Below are positions 29,259 to 41,099 of a DNA stretch of 64,000 nt, piece after piece. The stretch lies in assembly GCA_015680685.1 (NCBI GenBank), contig MNCI01022125.1:817662-881661 (forward strand), given 5' to 3'. Every line of letters starts with the position of its first letter. The first letter of the stretch is position 1. The translations under genes were made by a program, and so were the position numbers. Source of the DNA: Gnetum montanum (Eukaryota; Streptophyta; Gnetopsida; Gnetales; Gnetaceae). The notes under the pieces were generated by a model. That model was not told the origin of the DNA. It did no database searches and saw only the letters and a list, made by a program, of their open reading frames with translations.

Positions 29259-31020
29259 ATGGAGGGGACATTTATACAAAGTCATCCATGTTTGATGGAT
29301 TCAACTTTCCCTATTGGAAAACTAGGATGTAAGGACTCTTCAAATCTATGGAGTTTGAATTTTGGGAGTCCATCCTTAAAGGCAACACTCTACCTATCAA
29401 TAGCTCCATCGAAACCATCAAGCACCATAACAAATAGACACAAAATGAGAAAGATAAGTTTATGTTTGACTCAAAAGCTAAAAATTGTTTATATTGCACT
29501 TTGAATAAATGTGAGTTTAATAAAGTAGTGGGATGTAAAATGACCAAAGAAATTTGGAAAACATTAGAAGCTACTTATGAAGAAGCCTCTATTGTCAAAT
29601 AATCTTAATTGTTAGTTTTGCAAAGTGAATATGATAAGATTAAAATGAGAGAAGGTGAGAAAGTGAAAGATTAATTCTCTATAGTAAATGATATTATTGT
29701 AGCCATTAGAAAACCCAATAAATATTGTCCCAAGAGCAATTTCATCATTAAAATGATCAAAAAAATTCAGCCAAAGTTTAGACCAAAGGTCACGACCATA
29801 GAGGAAATCAGAGATTTTTAAACTCTGAAATTTGAAGAGCTTCAAAGTGCTTTCATTGCTTTGGAAATGAATCTCATTAGTGAAGGAGCTATCCAAGAAA
29901 ATCCCATCACTCTAAAGACTACCTCCAAGGGGAAGAAGCTCACTAAGCATGATGACAGTAGTGAAAGCTACAACAATTGCTAGCAAGAAGAAGCAAGGGG
30001 TCATATTAGCAAAACTTCAATCTGTTCAAAGGTAAAGAAAGAGGTAAAAAAATTTTAATTTCTAACCTTGACTTTTCTTCTATAGAATGTTGGATCTATG
30101 GTGGAAGAGGCCATAAGCCTATGAATGTCCTAGCAATAGTAGGTTGCAGCATAAGAACAAACCCAATGATGAGGTAAAGAAGACCAACTTTTGTATAAGT
30201 TGGGATGATGGAGAGTAGAGTGAGGAAGAGGTAGAGGGTGATGCAAAAAATTCGCATCTTATCTACATGGACCTCATTTATGATGATGTTGATTCATCAA
30301 ATGATGATCTTAATGATGAAGAGAGGTTTAATCTTTTATGTAATGAACTTTTGTCTTTTCAAAATCTTTGCAATAAGTTAAATAAACAAGTCAAAACTAA
30401 TGATCAAGAGATATCCTTGTTGAATTTAACTATTTTTGACCTTACATAGAAACTCTCAAACCTAAGGGTTGAGAATGAAAAGCTAACCTTGGCTTATGAA
30501 CATGCCAAAGTAGAAATTACAAATGTCAAATTAGTAAAGGAAAGGTTGGTAAAGGGAAAGGAATCCCTTTGGATGGTAATGGGACAAGGAAGAAGTCCAC
30601 ATGATAAGAGTGGTTTGGGATGCTACATGCAAGAGCAACCATTTTCAATAAACCCATCACAATCAAATTATCTTCTAAAGGAAAATGCTACTACATCAAA
30701 ACTAAAGGAAGCTCCTATTCATCAAAATGATCCTAAAAGGTTTGATCATCCAAATTATTCATACTATCATAGAAGGATTAGGTCCTATTATTGTCATAAA
30801 TTAGGGCATAAAATGGGATTGTAATCTTAAGTATTATCATATGAATTATTGGTCATATCATAGGACTCCTTGGTCTTATCAAAATGCACTAAGAAAGGAT
30901 TTTTTCAGGATCATAAGAAAGATTGGATATCAACTCAAAAGAACAAAGGAATCAAAAAAGAATGAAGAATTAAAAGATATGATCAAGGGAACCAAGAAAA
31001 TCTCACTAAAAAATTTGTGA
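29259..31020 (+). pseudogene. Copia-type gag of element F
   Basis: The frame, with several shifts, shows the copia gag order. An FDG.(N)FPYWK start lies near 29290, and a KEIWKTLEATYE motif near 29548. LQSEYDKIKMREGEKVKD comes near 29620, and KFEELQSAFIALEMN near 29830. A first zinc knuckle ECWIYGGRGHKP near 30085 has its second Cys read as Tyr. An acidic and coiled-coil part follows (30267-30560), with GKESLWMVMGQGRSPHDKSG near 30560. A second knuckle YYCHKLGHK is at about 30787-30815. The coiled coil between two knuckles and the SPHDKSGLG(Y) motif are typical of one large lineage of plant copia gags. In autonomous relatives the protease (W..DSGCS.HM) follows; here it does not. Confidence 0.82.
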
Positions 31021-31228
31021 GAGGAAGCCAAGCCTTGGACATTGAAGAATTTTGGTTGAGAAGAGAATCCTCAAAAGAAGAAATTCCTTCTCTAGCTCTC
31101 TAGGTACCTTAGATTTTCAAAAGAATAGTATGTTTTTAGAAGTACGTTTTTATTTCTGTAAGCATCTATTTGGACTATAGTCCTTGGCAGATTTTTTCAA
31201 AACCCATCTTGTTGAGCCTCTCTTAGAA

Positions 31229-31430
31229 TGATGTCTACTTGAAGACATCTTCCTAAGGACACCTACTCCAAATGAAAGACATCTACATGAAGACATCTAC
31301 TCATAAAAAGGACATCTATCTAATTTTTCTTACAGCATGGTAAAGACATCTACTGTCTATAAAAGACATCTACTCGTCATTTTTCAATGTAGCTAAGATG
31401 TCTTCTTTCTATGAAAGATGTCTTTTTTTC
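31229..31430. repeat. Internal AGACATCTACT array between gag and second ORF of F
   Basis: About nine copies of AGACATCTACT or its reverse AGATGTCTTC lie in 200 bases. The core hexamer is that of the LTR array of the same element. The interval codes for nothing I can read and directly precedes the second ORF (start about 31486), so it may be a copied piece of LTR promoter. Confidence 0.65.
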
Positions 31431-31485
31431 ATTCAAATCCCTTGTTCACCACCGCTATTAAAGTCAAAACCCTCATTCCTTTTTT

Positions 31486-33110
31486 GTGTTCTTCCAAATA
31501 GACCCCATAGAGATGACTAAGGTTTCACCATCAACAGTGATTTTGTCAAAGATGGCTCATAAGAAGATTGGGATGACTAGGGTGCTACCAAAGAAGAAAT
31601 CCAAGGGTAATTCTAGCAACATTCCAACCACTTACATGCCCCAATTTCAAAATTCAAAAGCACAACACAGGTTTGAAGTAACTCGAACCATAAGTATTAT
31701 TACTGAGTGCTCTCTTTCCTTTCCTACACATAGGCAAGCTATCTTAATGGGTTATTTCTAGATTTTAAACTGGAAAAAAACATTTGCAATGAATTGTCTA
31801 GTTCCTAAAGTTTTGGTTCATGAATTTTATTAAAATATTTTTGTTACAAATGTTGTTGTTGGAGCATTCATTTCCATGCTTGGGGATCTTCTCATTGAGG
31901 TCTTTCCCCAAGTTTTGAATGAAAGCCTTAAGATCTCTAGTGCAAATATATTTTCGGTAACCATTGATACCGTGCATGAAATTTATAGAAATGGTATAAT
32001 GCTTGTAGGATATGATTAATTTTGTGATGTTTTATTTGGGAAAGATGTATCCTTTGGCAAAGGTCATGTTGAGAGGAGCATGATGACTCCTAATGCTTCC
32101 ACCTTGTCTCTTATCATGTTGTATAACATTATGGTAAAAGAAAAAATTTATAGTTATCTACTTTCATCCCAAGCTTTTTCGTATTATCTTTTCATAGGTC
32201 TACCATTAGATCTAGGGCATACACTCTACCAGGACATGCTAAGTCTTTTACAAAGGGAAGAATCCTTAGGAACCCCTGCCTCATCAGCTTGTTGATATAT
32301 CAAAAGGATGTGCCTATTTTAGATATGCCTTTGCTCAAAGGAAAGAAGAGGCTTAGCAAATATGTTGAGAAGCAAGGTCTTTCAAATGTTGCTAAAGCAA
32401 GACTAAGCACCAAATTACAAAAGAAGAAGAAGGAGGCATCATCATCAAGAACCTTTCCCTAGCTGAGCAAATCAAAATTCATTGGTGCCTAGATCAGTTC
32501 TTCACTTAAGAAGCTTCTCTAACCTTTTGCACAAGCCATCAAAAAGCTTAGGAGAAACTTCTCTTACTTGCATAAGAGTTTGGATGCATCCAGTATTGGT
32601 CCTCCTTTCAATGGATAGGAGTTTGTGGAGGTTACTACTCCTACTATTTCTAATAGTGAGGAGGATGTTCTTGTCCCACTGAGGCATTCTATAGTAGCTA
32701 ACCCTTCATGTGCTCTTGACTCAGGGATGGAGTCTGATTTAAAGCTTGAGGTACCACCAGCTTATGTCCAAGGGGAGCATCATGTTCCCATGCAATAGTC
32801 TAAGCATCATGATCTTGCACATCATGTACATTCAATTCCTTCATTAGTTGATGCTCCCAACTCATTTGAGTAGTAGGCTCTAGAGAGTATCTTTGGAACC
32901 ACATCCCAATGGGTACTAACTTAACAGCCTCTAGTTTAACCAGATTCTCTAGGTTCATCTTGATTAGTATCCTCGATGAGCTCCCATCCAGTAGGTTGAG
33001 TCCTTTGATTAGGATGAGCAGCAATTGAGCCAACACAACACCATCAATGATGACGATGAATAGGAGACTTATCATCCATCTTGAGTAGCATAGGGATCTA
33101 AATTTGAGGA
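31486..33110 (+). pseudogene. PF20167-like (putative plant transposon protein) ORF inside F
   Basis: The first open block (31486-31761) is basic at its start and reaches QHRFEVTRTISIITEC. After a stop it continues with LVPKVLVHEFY, stop, NIFVTN, matching L.REFYAN(L/M) of PF20167. VFPQVLNESLKIS corresponds to FS...IN..LGL. The block at 32080-32295 reads MTPNASTLSLIMLYNIMVKE, then SSQAFSYYLFI and LPLDLGHTLYQDM, matching LTP.A......(F/Y)...L.P......(V).(R)A.LLY.IL.G..(I)(N)(V/L)G..I. A Lys-rich and Ser/Pro-rich tail follows to about 33110. The family's function is unknown; it is widespread in plant repeats. Stops at 31760, 31830 and later make this copy dead. Its location inside an LTR element in the place of pol is the unusual point. 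Confidence 0.7.
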
Positions 33111-33524
33111 TGTGAATGAGGTTAGTGATTAGGGATCTTGGGTGATCATTTTCTCTCTTTTCTTTTTGTTGATGTCCAAAAAGGAGAAGAAGTTTTTTAT
33201 TCTAACATATGTGATTTTTGGACTTTTCACATATGTGGTTGATGTGATGCTACCATTTGTATAAACAATTGTAGATTTATGTGGACAATTAGCTATATTT
33301 ATAGTTTCAGAAGCATTATAGACTGATGGTGTTTCCTTTGTTATCTCTATGTGGTGTACTTTTGATCTTTACTTTTACATCGTTTCATTATTTTCCATGT
33401 ACTACCAAACTACCTTGAACCTCAACACTTCATCCTAGTTCCTAGTTGCCATAGGAATTTATATGTCTTAATATGTTTCTTTATTAATTTATCTCATCCA
33501 GTTTATTAAGTTTTAGACATCACC

Positions 33525-33538
33525 AAAAAGGTGGAGAT
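33525..33538 (+). other. Polypurine tract of element F
   Basis: AAAAAGGTGGAGAT directly precedes the TGTTG start of the 3' LTR. GGTGGAGATTGTTG at the boundary is the usual arrangement in plant copia elements. Confidence 0.88.
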
Positions 33539-34600
33539 TGTTGACATCTTGGTATGTCAAAATCTTAAGAAAAATAGAGAACAAGGTTGTTTGTGCAGTT
33601 GTTGTGTAGGGAATAAAAGAACAAGGATGCTTGTATTTTAGTTGCTGGGTAGGAACTTGGATTTGAGAAAAAGGAAATCTCAAGGACATCTATAAAAAAG
33701 CATGCAAAAATTCAAGAGCAAGGATAAGGAACAAAGATTTTAAGATGCAAAGGAAACTCAAGAAAGACATCTCCAAGAAACAATAGACATCTCGGCCAAG
33801 TTGAAGGTTGCTCAGAAGAAAAATTCTTTGAAAAACAATAGACATCTTTTTAGTGAGAAAGAGATATTCATGAAGAATGTCTTTTCTATGGAAAATACAT
33901 CTTTCTAAAATGAAGGTCTGATGCAGAAAGACGTCTCAGCCTTGAAGAAGATTTCTCCAATAATCATTAGATAGTCATTGCATGAATTTTGAGGTGATTT
34001 TAAAAACATATTAGCTATAAGAAGACTTCATTCCATTAGGAAATGTGCAAGTATTAAGTACTATCAAGTGTCATTCAAGAAATCATTGTAATCATCATTC
34101 TCTTATTATTGTTCCTCATTGTACTATCTTTTGTCTATTGTAATTAATTAAAGTAAGGTGTACCTCAAAATACAGGGATCAAAAAACTTAGTTACATTAT
34201 TTCTTTATGATTTTTATTCTCTTTTGCTACCTTGTGGGGTTGATGTGCTTATTGTAGGAAGGCATCTTGCTTGAGGCTGTCGGGATCCTATGGGATTGAG
34301 TGTTAGTATACTGTCACAACAATCTAGAGTAAAGCTCAAGTTGTAAAGGTTGTAAGATTTTGAAAACCATATTCTAAGCTTGTCAGGACCTTGTAGGGTT
34401 GAGTGGATTTTTTGTGTCAAATCACTCAAGAGAAAAGCTTAGAGCTTGTACTAGATGTACTTCAAATCACATTTTGAGAGCAAAAAACTCCAAAGTTGTG
34501 CTAGCAAACTACCCTTCAAGTGTGGACTACCTAAGTTGGTGAACCATGTTAAAATTTGATGTATGCTTTGCTTGATTAATTTTTGTTTTAGGGAACATAT
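33539..34600 (+). repeat. 3' LTR of element F
   Basis: It is colinear with the 5' LTR, from TGTTGACATCTTGGTATG through the GACATC/GACGTC cluster (33690-33960) and the GTGGGGTTGATGTGCTTATTG block to the C-rich end near 34600. The last bases (CCCCTCCCCCTCACCCCTCCCC) diverge from the 5' copy, so the exact end and the target duplication cannot be fixed. Confidence 0.8.
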
Positions 34601-34639
34601 TCATCCCCTCCCCCTCACCCCTCCCCATCCACCCTTTGC

Positions 34640-37600
34640 ATAAGTTGGTGAACCTACTGGTAGTGTATTTGCCTTTGTGAATAGCATTATCCACAAGAGA
34701 TTAGCATTTCTCCGATTCACAAAGGAATTTACATGGGGAAAGACCATTTTCCCTGATAGCATTTTTTACTAGTGTATTTCAGGATTTGACAGTGTTTTTC
34801 TCCAAGCTTGGTATTTTCTTAGGTTTTTCAATACCATTGCTAAGAGTAGGGACAAAGAAGAGAGCTTCATAGCATTTTTTCTACTATTATGCAAGGGAAA
34901 GAAGGTCAACATTTTATTCTTGGCTTAGAGTAGAGTAGGAAACGTAGTGTTTTTAGAGTCTTGACCAAGGAATATGGCATATTTTAGAATTTATACTAGG
35001 GTAGCATAAATCCAATGTTTTTTGTACCAAGGAATGCTAGAACAATAATGTATTTTGTCATCCTTGGTGCATGTAGGGAAAAGTAGGTATCATTATTTGA
35101 ATTTACATAGGATTTTATATTGAATTGATGTAAATTCCTGATTTTGAGAGTATTTTGACCAAAAGTAACCAAGAATTTAGTATCTTGTCATTTTATTTTT
35201 AGTTTTAGGATTTTTTATCAAGAGTGGGAAGCAAGAGCAGATGAGATTCAACAACGATGGCTAGGAGGAATGGATGTATGAGAAAATGTGTAGCAATGGA
35301 GGAGGTGAGGAAAGTGAAACAAATCCTATAGTCGAGATTGCAAAATCCCTCTACTACAGAGTCATCTATAGCTATAATTTCTATGCACCTTATTCTACCT
35401 AGTGTTGCACCTCATTCCAACTAGTGCAAGCCCTAGCATATCTTTATTTCCTAGCATATTATGTCATCATTCTTATCTTTTGACCATAATAAGTGAGGAT
35501 TTTTTATTTTCTTAGTTTTAGAGACTAGGGTATTTCATCCTTGAGTTGAAAAAACCCAATGTATTGAATGTTTGGGCCTAGAAGACTAGTATTTGTGGTT
35601 TTCCTTAGCTTCGAGAGCTAGCATTTTCCATCTCTAGGAATGAGAACCCTTAGCATTTTATTCACTTCTAGGCTTGGAAAGCCAGCATTTCCTATTTCCC
35701 GACCATTACAAGCCCCTAGCATCTTAGCTTTGACTGTATGATTTATTTAAGTCTAGGTGTTAAACATTCCTAGACTTCCCTTGTTTGCAACTATTTCATG
35801 AAATGACAAGTTCATTTAAGTTTTGTTTTTGATGTTTTTATTTTTTGACTAAGTGCGATTCAAGTTGTGTTTAAAGTTTGGCATCCCTACATCTATGTTT
35901 TCTCATGTTAACATTGTTGATTTTCTCTTTTATGTTATTTTATTTATTTATTATTATCATATTTGTGTTCTAAAGGTTGGTCAATTTTTTTTAGGCCTAT
36001 GCTAAAGCAAATTCTAGTTGTTATAGAGATGATGGGCATCCTGTGTTGTATGAAAATGATCTTTCCAAATAGTCCCATGATTGACATGATGATACACAAG
36101 TGGTCCCATGTGTGGTTTAGAACTGGAGCTAAGAAGTTTCTATGGTATCTATTGCAAATGTTTAGTGTGATGCTATGGGCACACTTGGCTACAGATGTCT
36201 CTACTATGATTGTAGAGACAATATTAGTAGTATCCTTAAACTATATTTTAGAGTATACTGAAGATGATCTTAAGGCTCATAAATATTTTAACCATCATGG
36301 AACTTCTTACTCAGCAAGGATCTAACAATTGTCATGCATTTGGGAGCAACTAGCCTAATTGTAGTTTAATGCTAACAACACTCTTTTATTGGGTCATAGG
36401 TTGATAAACTTGTTTCATAATTTTTTAGATAATGTCTCTATGTTATAGGGATAATTTTTCATGTGATTCAACATGTTTATGCTTACTTTTCTGTCCACTA
36501 ATTGGACTCTATAGGTTTCATGTTCAAAGGAAATGACTTGTGCTGAATGATTAGACTTTATTCCTAGCTCATACAACCTTAGAGGAGTTCATGTAGAAAG
36601 AAAAAATTAGAGTGCAAGTAATCATCCAACTTAGCACATAAGCTACTAGATATAAGATGTGCTACTCTCCATTGCATCAATGATGTGTGGCCATCAAGCA
36701 CATCGATGAGTTTTAGTATCTCCTAGACTATGGTATGCAAGTACCAATCCAACAGAAAGATTTGGCTTTACCTACTAAATCAAGTAAGTTTGATTTATTT
36801 TTATTATTTATTAGTTGTATTATTTTCTATGGTTTATTTTGGTTATGTTTTTTTTTTTATGAATTGATAGGCTAACTAAGTTTTTTTCCCAAATAGATTT
36901 CATGAGGAAGTCTGCCATTATCATGATCAGTTCTAACTAAATTGAAGAGAAGATACTTCTAAATTGGGCTGAGGTGGACAAGGCTAAGAATGATTATCAA
37001 ACAAGGCTTCAGTAGACATCTAGTAGAGGATATTAGATATAGGCCTATTTGATCTGTTTATGCTTCCTAGCCTCACTACTTCACCTACAAAGATGCTAAA
37101 TTTAATTGACTCTTTCAATGAGGATGTCATAGAGTTTTGCACTTATATTCATCGATTACATATTGTCTTGACTATTGTTGAGAAGTTGTTCCATAACTTG
37201 TTTGGAATCCGTCGCAAATGGGTCAAGATGGTAGAAAAAGGAGGAAAAGATTCAAACTGAAGGGAGGCTTTAGAGACTTGGTTAAAATCTCCTCCTAGTG
37301 TTACATTGCCTTTGGATAACTATGAGATCAATAAGATTAATGAGTTATATTCTATTTTTCATTCAAGGGTGTTCCCCATGTTGTTGTTACAAAAGAAAAT
37401 CATAGGATTACAATAAGCTTGGATGATGAGAAAGGTGATAACAAATGGAATCAAGATTGAGTGGGTCACAATCTTGGTTATAGGGCTTTGGGCTAAAATT
37501 AAAAAGCTTTAAAAGAAAATCACCTTCATGTATCACAAACACTTCACATTTTTCAATGCATATTTGAGAAGGTTTTTAGAGTACTTGATGGTGAAGTTTA

Positions 37601-39480
37601 ATAGAAAGTGGGTGAATTGTGACATGTTACAACTTTCCTAGCCTTCAGCTTAACATTTTGCTGATTCCATTCACACCCAAGATCTACCTATAGAGGATGT
37701 TAGCAAATCACTATTAGTGACCATCAAAGATCTCAGTGGTCATCATAGATGTTCCCTAGACATCATGGGGCTAGAGCCCATAGTTACTAGGGGTAAAGCA
37801 AAGAGGGCCAAGTGATTATGTGCAGAAGTTGAGGGGGCTACTATGGAACAAATAAAACATCCAAGGGTTGAAGAAAGTGTTATAATTTAGAGCAAATAGT
37901 TACCTTGGATCAAGTTAGGGATCAAAATCAAGAAGGTTCAGTAGGTTATAGATGGTAAATATGTGTATTTTTTATTTTTTGAATTTGATTATTTCTTGGA
38001 TGAATTGCTTATTAATTTTTTATGGCTTCATGTGCAAAAAACTAGTAAGAAGCAATGGCTAAGGCTGCGGTAGAGGTAGAACAACAATACAAGAATGAAA
38101 AGGAATAAATGGATAATAAAGTGAATGATGTTGTAGTGTCTATATTTCTATATGTTCTCCCTCCAAGTCTTGATCCTTGATTAACACTTCTCATTACTTT
38201 CCTAGTAAGTACTCAAAGTTTCTCTTGTGATAGACATATATATATGTGTGTGCATTGGCTAATGTCACTATCTTAGCATTGGATAGAAACTGAAGCTTCT
38301 CTAGAAACACTTAATTTTAATCAAAGCCTTGGAAAAAGATGCTAAATAAGGTAGAGTTCATGATAGGAGTCATGGATGACATGGTGGATAGGCTACAATA
38401 GCTAGAACCTAGAGTTGGTAAGAAACATTGTAATTTTTTCAAGTTTTATGTTTCATGATTTGTGTGGTTGTTATGGTCTTCATGTTTAATTTTTTTTATG
38501 ATATGGTAGCTTCTGAGATTTGGTGTAATCCCTTAGGATACATTGAGTTCTATGAACTTCTAGTTTTATCATCTAAGTATGAGAACATGCCTAGGAAATG
38601 GTACAAAGGGGCTATAAAATATGTCACATCATGTGGAAAGTCTTTATCAAAGACTTAATGAACCAATAAGTTTCTATGGAAGCATCTCATGGCTATGGAG
38701 GCATAAGTCAAGAAGCTCTTTGATGAAAATTAGAACCTCATAGATCACAAGGAGTTCATGGAAGCTCATGCATCTGATAGGGATTCCTTGAGAATCAAGA
38801 AGATTGAGCAGTCTTGCTACTAGTCAACTACACATGGTAGAGTTGCTACAACTAGGAGTTGCATGGAGAAGGATTTAAAGATAGAGTCCATGATGTTCAA
38901 GACACAGGAGTGGAGAGACTACTGTGCTTATGTGCTAGAATGGGACAACAAGAAAAAGGCACATAAGTAGTAGTAAAATAAAGAGAATGAAAGCTACCAA
39001 AAGTCATGGAGGACTGAGGCTATTAAGAGATATGCACTTGAAATGTTCATGCAGGGCATAGGATTTGATGAGTCTTTCAAACTATTTAGGAAGTTAGTAG
39101 TTGCGCTTGAGTCTCCCACCCCTTAGATCATGACTACATCTAGGGAGACATCCACAGCCACTTTTCCTCATGGTACATCTAAGTGAACTGATGTAAATTA
39201 AAAGAGGGTTCTTGTGGGAGTGGATATGGCTGGCATCAATTAGACTCTCATGAGTGAGGACAAGATACTCCATAGGCTTGAGGCAAACCTCCCAATATTT
39301 TCTCTAGAGGAAGTTGCTCTAGATTCTCCTGAGATTTGCTAATTTGATTTTTTGTTGTTATTTTGTTTTTTAGGCTATGTTTATAGTTTCTACTGTTACT
39401 GATGGCTATGTGCTTATTCATTTTGTTTACAAGCCTAGGGAAATGACAATGCTAATGATAACTCTAGCAGCATTTCCCCT
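34640..39480 (+). pseudogene. Region L: decayed multi-exon gene-like sequence of unknown identity
   Basis: From about 35995 to 39340 the plus strand shows long open segments separated by short AT-rich spacers with good splice signals. Introns can be proposed at 36784-36870 (GTAAGT...GATAG, 87 bp), 37955-38045 (GTAAAT...ACTAG, 91 bp) and 38418-38509 (GTAAGA...GGTAG, 92 bp). Acceptor-like sites with long T-runs lie at 35993 and 39373. Exonic pieces include WSHVWFRTGAKKFLWYLLQM (about 36100), FNAYLRRFLEYLMVKFNRKW (about 37555) and PLGYIEFYELLVLSSKYENM (about 38530). In-frame stops are frequent. I do not recognise the protein. It could be a captured host gene or a protein of a DNA transposon. Upstream (34680-35720) the phrase TAGCATTTT recurs many times. 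Confidence 0.4.
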
Positions 39481-40099
39481 CCTCCTCTTACAGTTTGACA
39501 TAGGATTTTCGTACACATGACATGCACCATATATATATTTATATCATATTTCCTATTCTGTTGTGGTTTTTTTAACTTGTTTTATTAGTCTCCATGACTT
39601 CAAAGATGATGTATTTCTTATTTTTAAACTATTTGACTCTGGCTAGTATTTGAGCTACGTAGTTATACTTTGGATTACTATGTTGTGTTTTAGTGATGCT
39701 TCATGGCTACTATTTTTATTTTTATGTTTTATGTATGTCTATGTTTTTATGTTTTTTTTAGTAAAAAAATTAGTGTACACTACAAATTAAAATTAAAACT
39801 AAAAAATAAGGGAATGTAAAAAAAATTGAAAACATAATGTGATCAAGTAAAATCTTTAAAAGGCATTCTATGAATAAAAGTATTTATTTCTAGATTTCAA
39901 ATGATTAGAAAATTCATAAGGCTTTTCATGTACAATTTTATACTTTCCATCCTCTTCACTTACAATGTTAAATAGAAGTTCCTCCTAGGTTTCATTTAAG
40001 GTCTCAATGTCAACTATTTTAGCATCATTAAGTCTATCTTTGGCATCAACTTCATTGTTGATCTCAAGAATTTCCTCTTGAAACTCCACTTCAGAACCT

Positions 40100-40300
40100 T
40101 GTTCAATGTCAATGTTATTGATTAATAAGGAGGATATATTATCCCCATGGATTATGATTTTTCCATCCTTTTAAGATAAGTGAATTTCTTGGTAGATGGG
40201 TGAGAAGCCTACTTGTAATTTTTCCAGCCATGATCATCCTAGAATCAAGTTGAATCCAAGCATCTCTTCAACTATTAAGAAATCAGCAAACATGAAAAAT
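40100..40300 (-). pseudogene. Protease end of H3
   Basis: The minus strand reads LGFNLILG, stop, SWLEKLQVGFSPIYQEIHLS, followed by KDGKIIIHGD. This fits the end of gypsy proteases, (I/L)LGR(P/S)W(L)...GA..S..(H/Y)Q..(H/K)F...G....I.G. The catalytic Asp-Ser-Gly region upstream is not clear to me. Confidence 0.6.
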
Positions 40301-41099
40301 TATTCCTCAAATATAAAGTCAAGTAAAATTGAACCCCTCACTGCTACTCATGATTTGTAAAAAGATTTCAAAGCAATGGTAGTAGTTTCCTAGATCCTTT
40401 CCTCTAAGCCTAAGCCTTCAACAATGAGCAAAGGAATCACATTCATTGCTACTCCATCACATGAACATAGTGAATTTTGCATTAGCCAGTGCATATGGTG
40501 ATAAAGAGTGGTACATGTAGCACTTTTTCATTTTGTAGAATAGTTTTAACCTCACTATCATGAAATGTCAGCATAGTGGATTATTTATCCTCTTTGAATG
40601 GAGGTGGCATAATGATGGAGTGAATGGACTTCTCACCAATAGACATGTCTTCACTCACAGGATAGATGTTAACATTTTGACTAGTTCTTCTTGATGATTA
40701 AGGAAGGTCATGACCAAGTCATAAAGGCTCAACAATGTATTATTTTGTTTTAGTGAAAGTTTTAAATTGTTCCATGTCTATGAGGTAGTCTTTATCATTA
40801 GCAAATGATTTTTTAGTTTTAGTGGCCTTAACTTCCTCCATCTTGCCTAAGATCTTTATTTCACATTTCAACATGTGTTATTTGGACCCCTTGCTTTTAT
40901 TTGAATTATAGCTCTTTTTGGGTTGACTAGTTGATGTGATTTGAGCAGTGGAACCCACAAGTATAGCTCAGATCAAAGTAGGTTTTGGTGGAAAACCTTC
41001 TTTCCAAATCTTTTATTCATTGTTATCATTAGCCTTAGGCTTAGCAGCAACTAATTTTTATTGCTTGGATGGTGATTTATTATTAGTTGATAGGGACGG

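Larger units (their letters stand above)
28139..34600 (+). mobile_element. Element F: copia-type LTR element with gag and a PF20167-like ORF in place of pol
   Basis: Two LTRs of about 1.07 kb in direct orientation (28139-29206 and 33539-about 34600) bound a 4.3-kb interior. The primer site is TGGTATTGGAGC (initiator tRNA-Met type) and the purine tract is AAAAAGGTGGAGAT immediately before the 3' LTR start TGTTG, the classical plant copia arrangement. The interior holds a copia gag with two zinc knuckles, then a spacer with a GACATCT array, then a degenerate ORF with a PF20167-like domain. I found no copia protease after gag, and no integrase or RT. The lack of pol between two LTRs with both priming sites indicates a non-autonomous element. 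Confidence 0.85.

Noticed and set aside
29259-29504. Plus ORF of 81 residues at the start of F interior taken as the gag
   Set aside because: The copia gag motifs (YWK, KEIW..LE, LQSEYDKIKM) are in neighbouring frames; this frame covers the right place only by a shift.
31486-31761. Start of a functional host gene at 31486
   Set aside because: The reading continues past stops into PF20167-like sequence and lies between the two LTRs of F, so it is part of that element and decayed.
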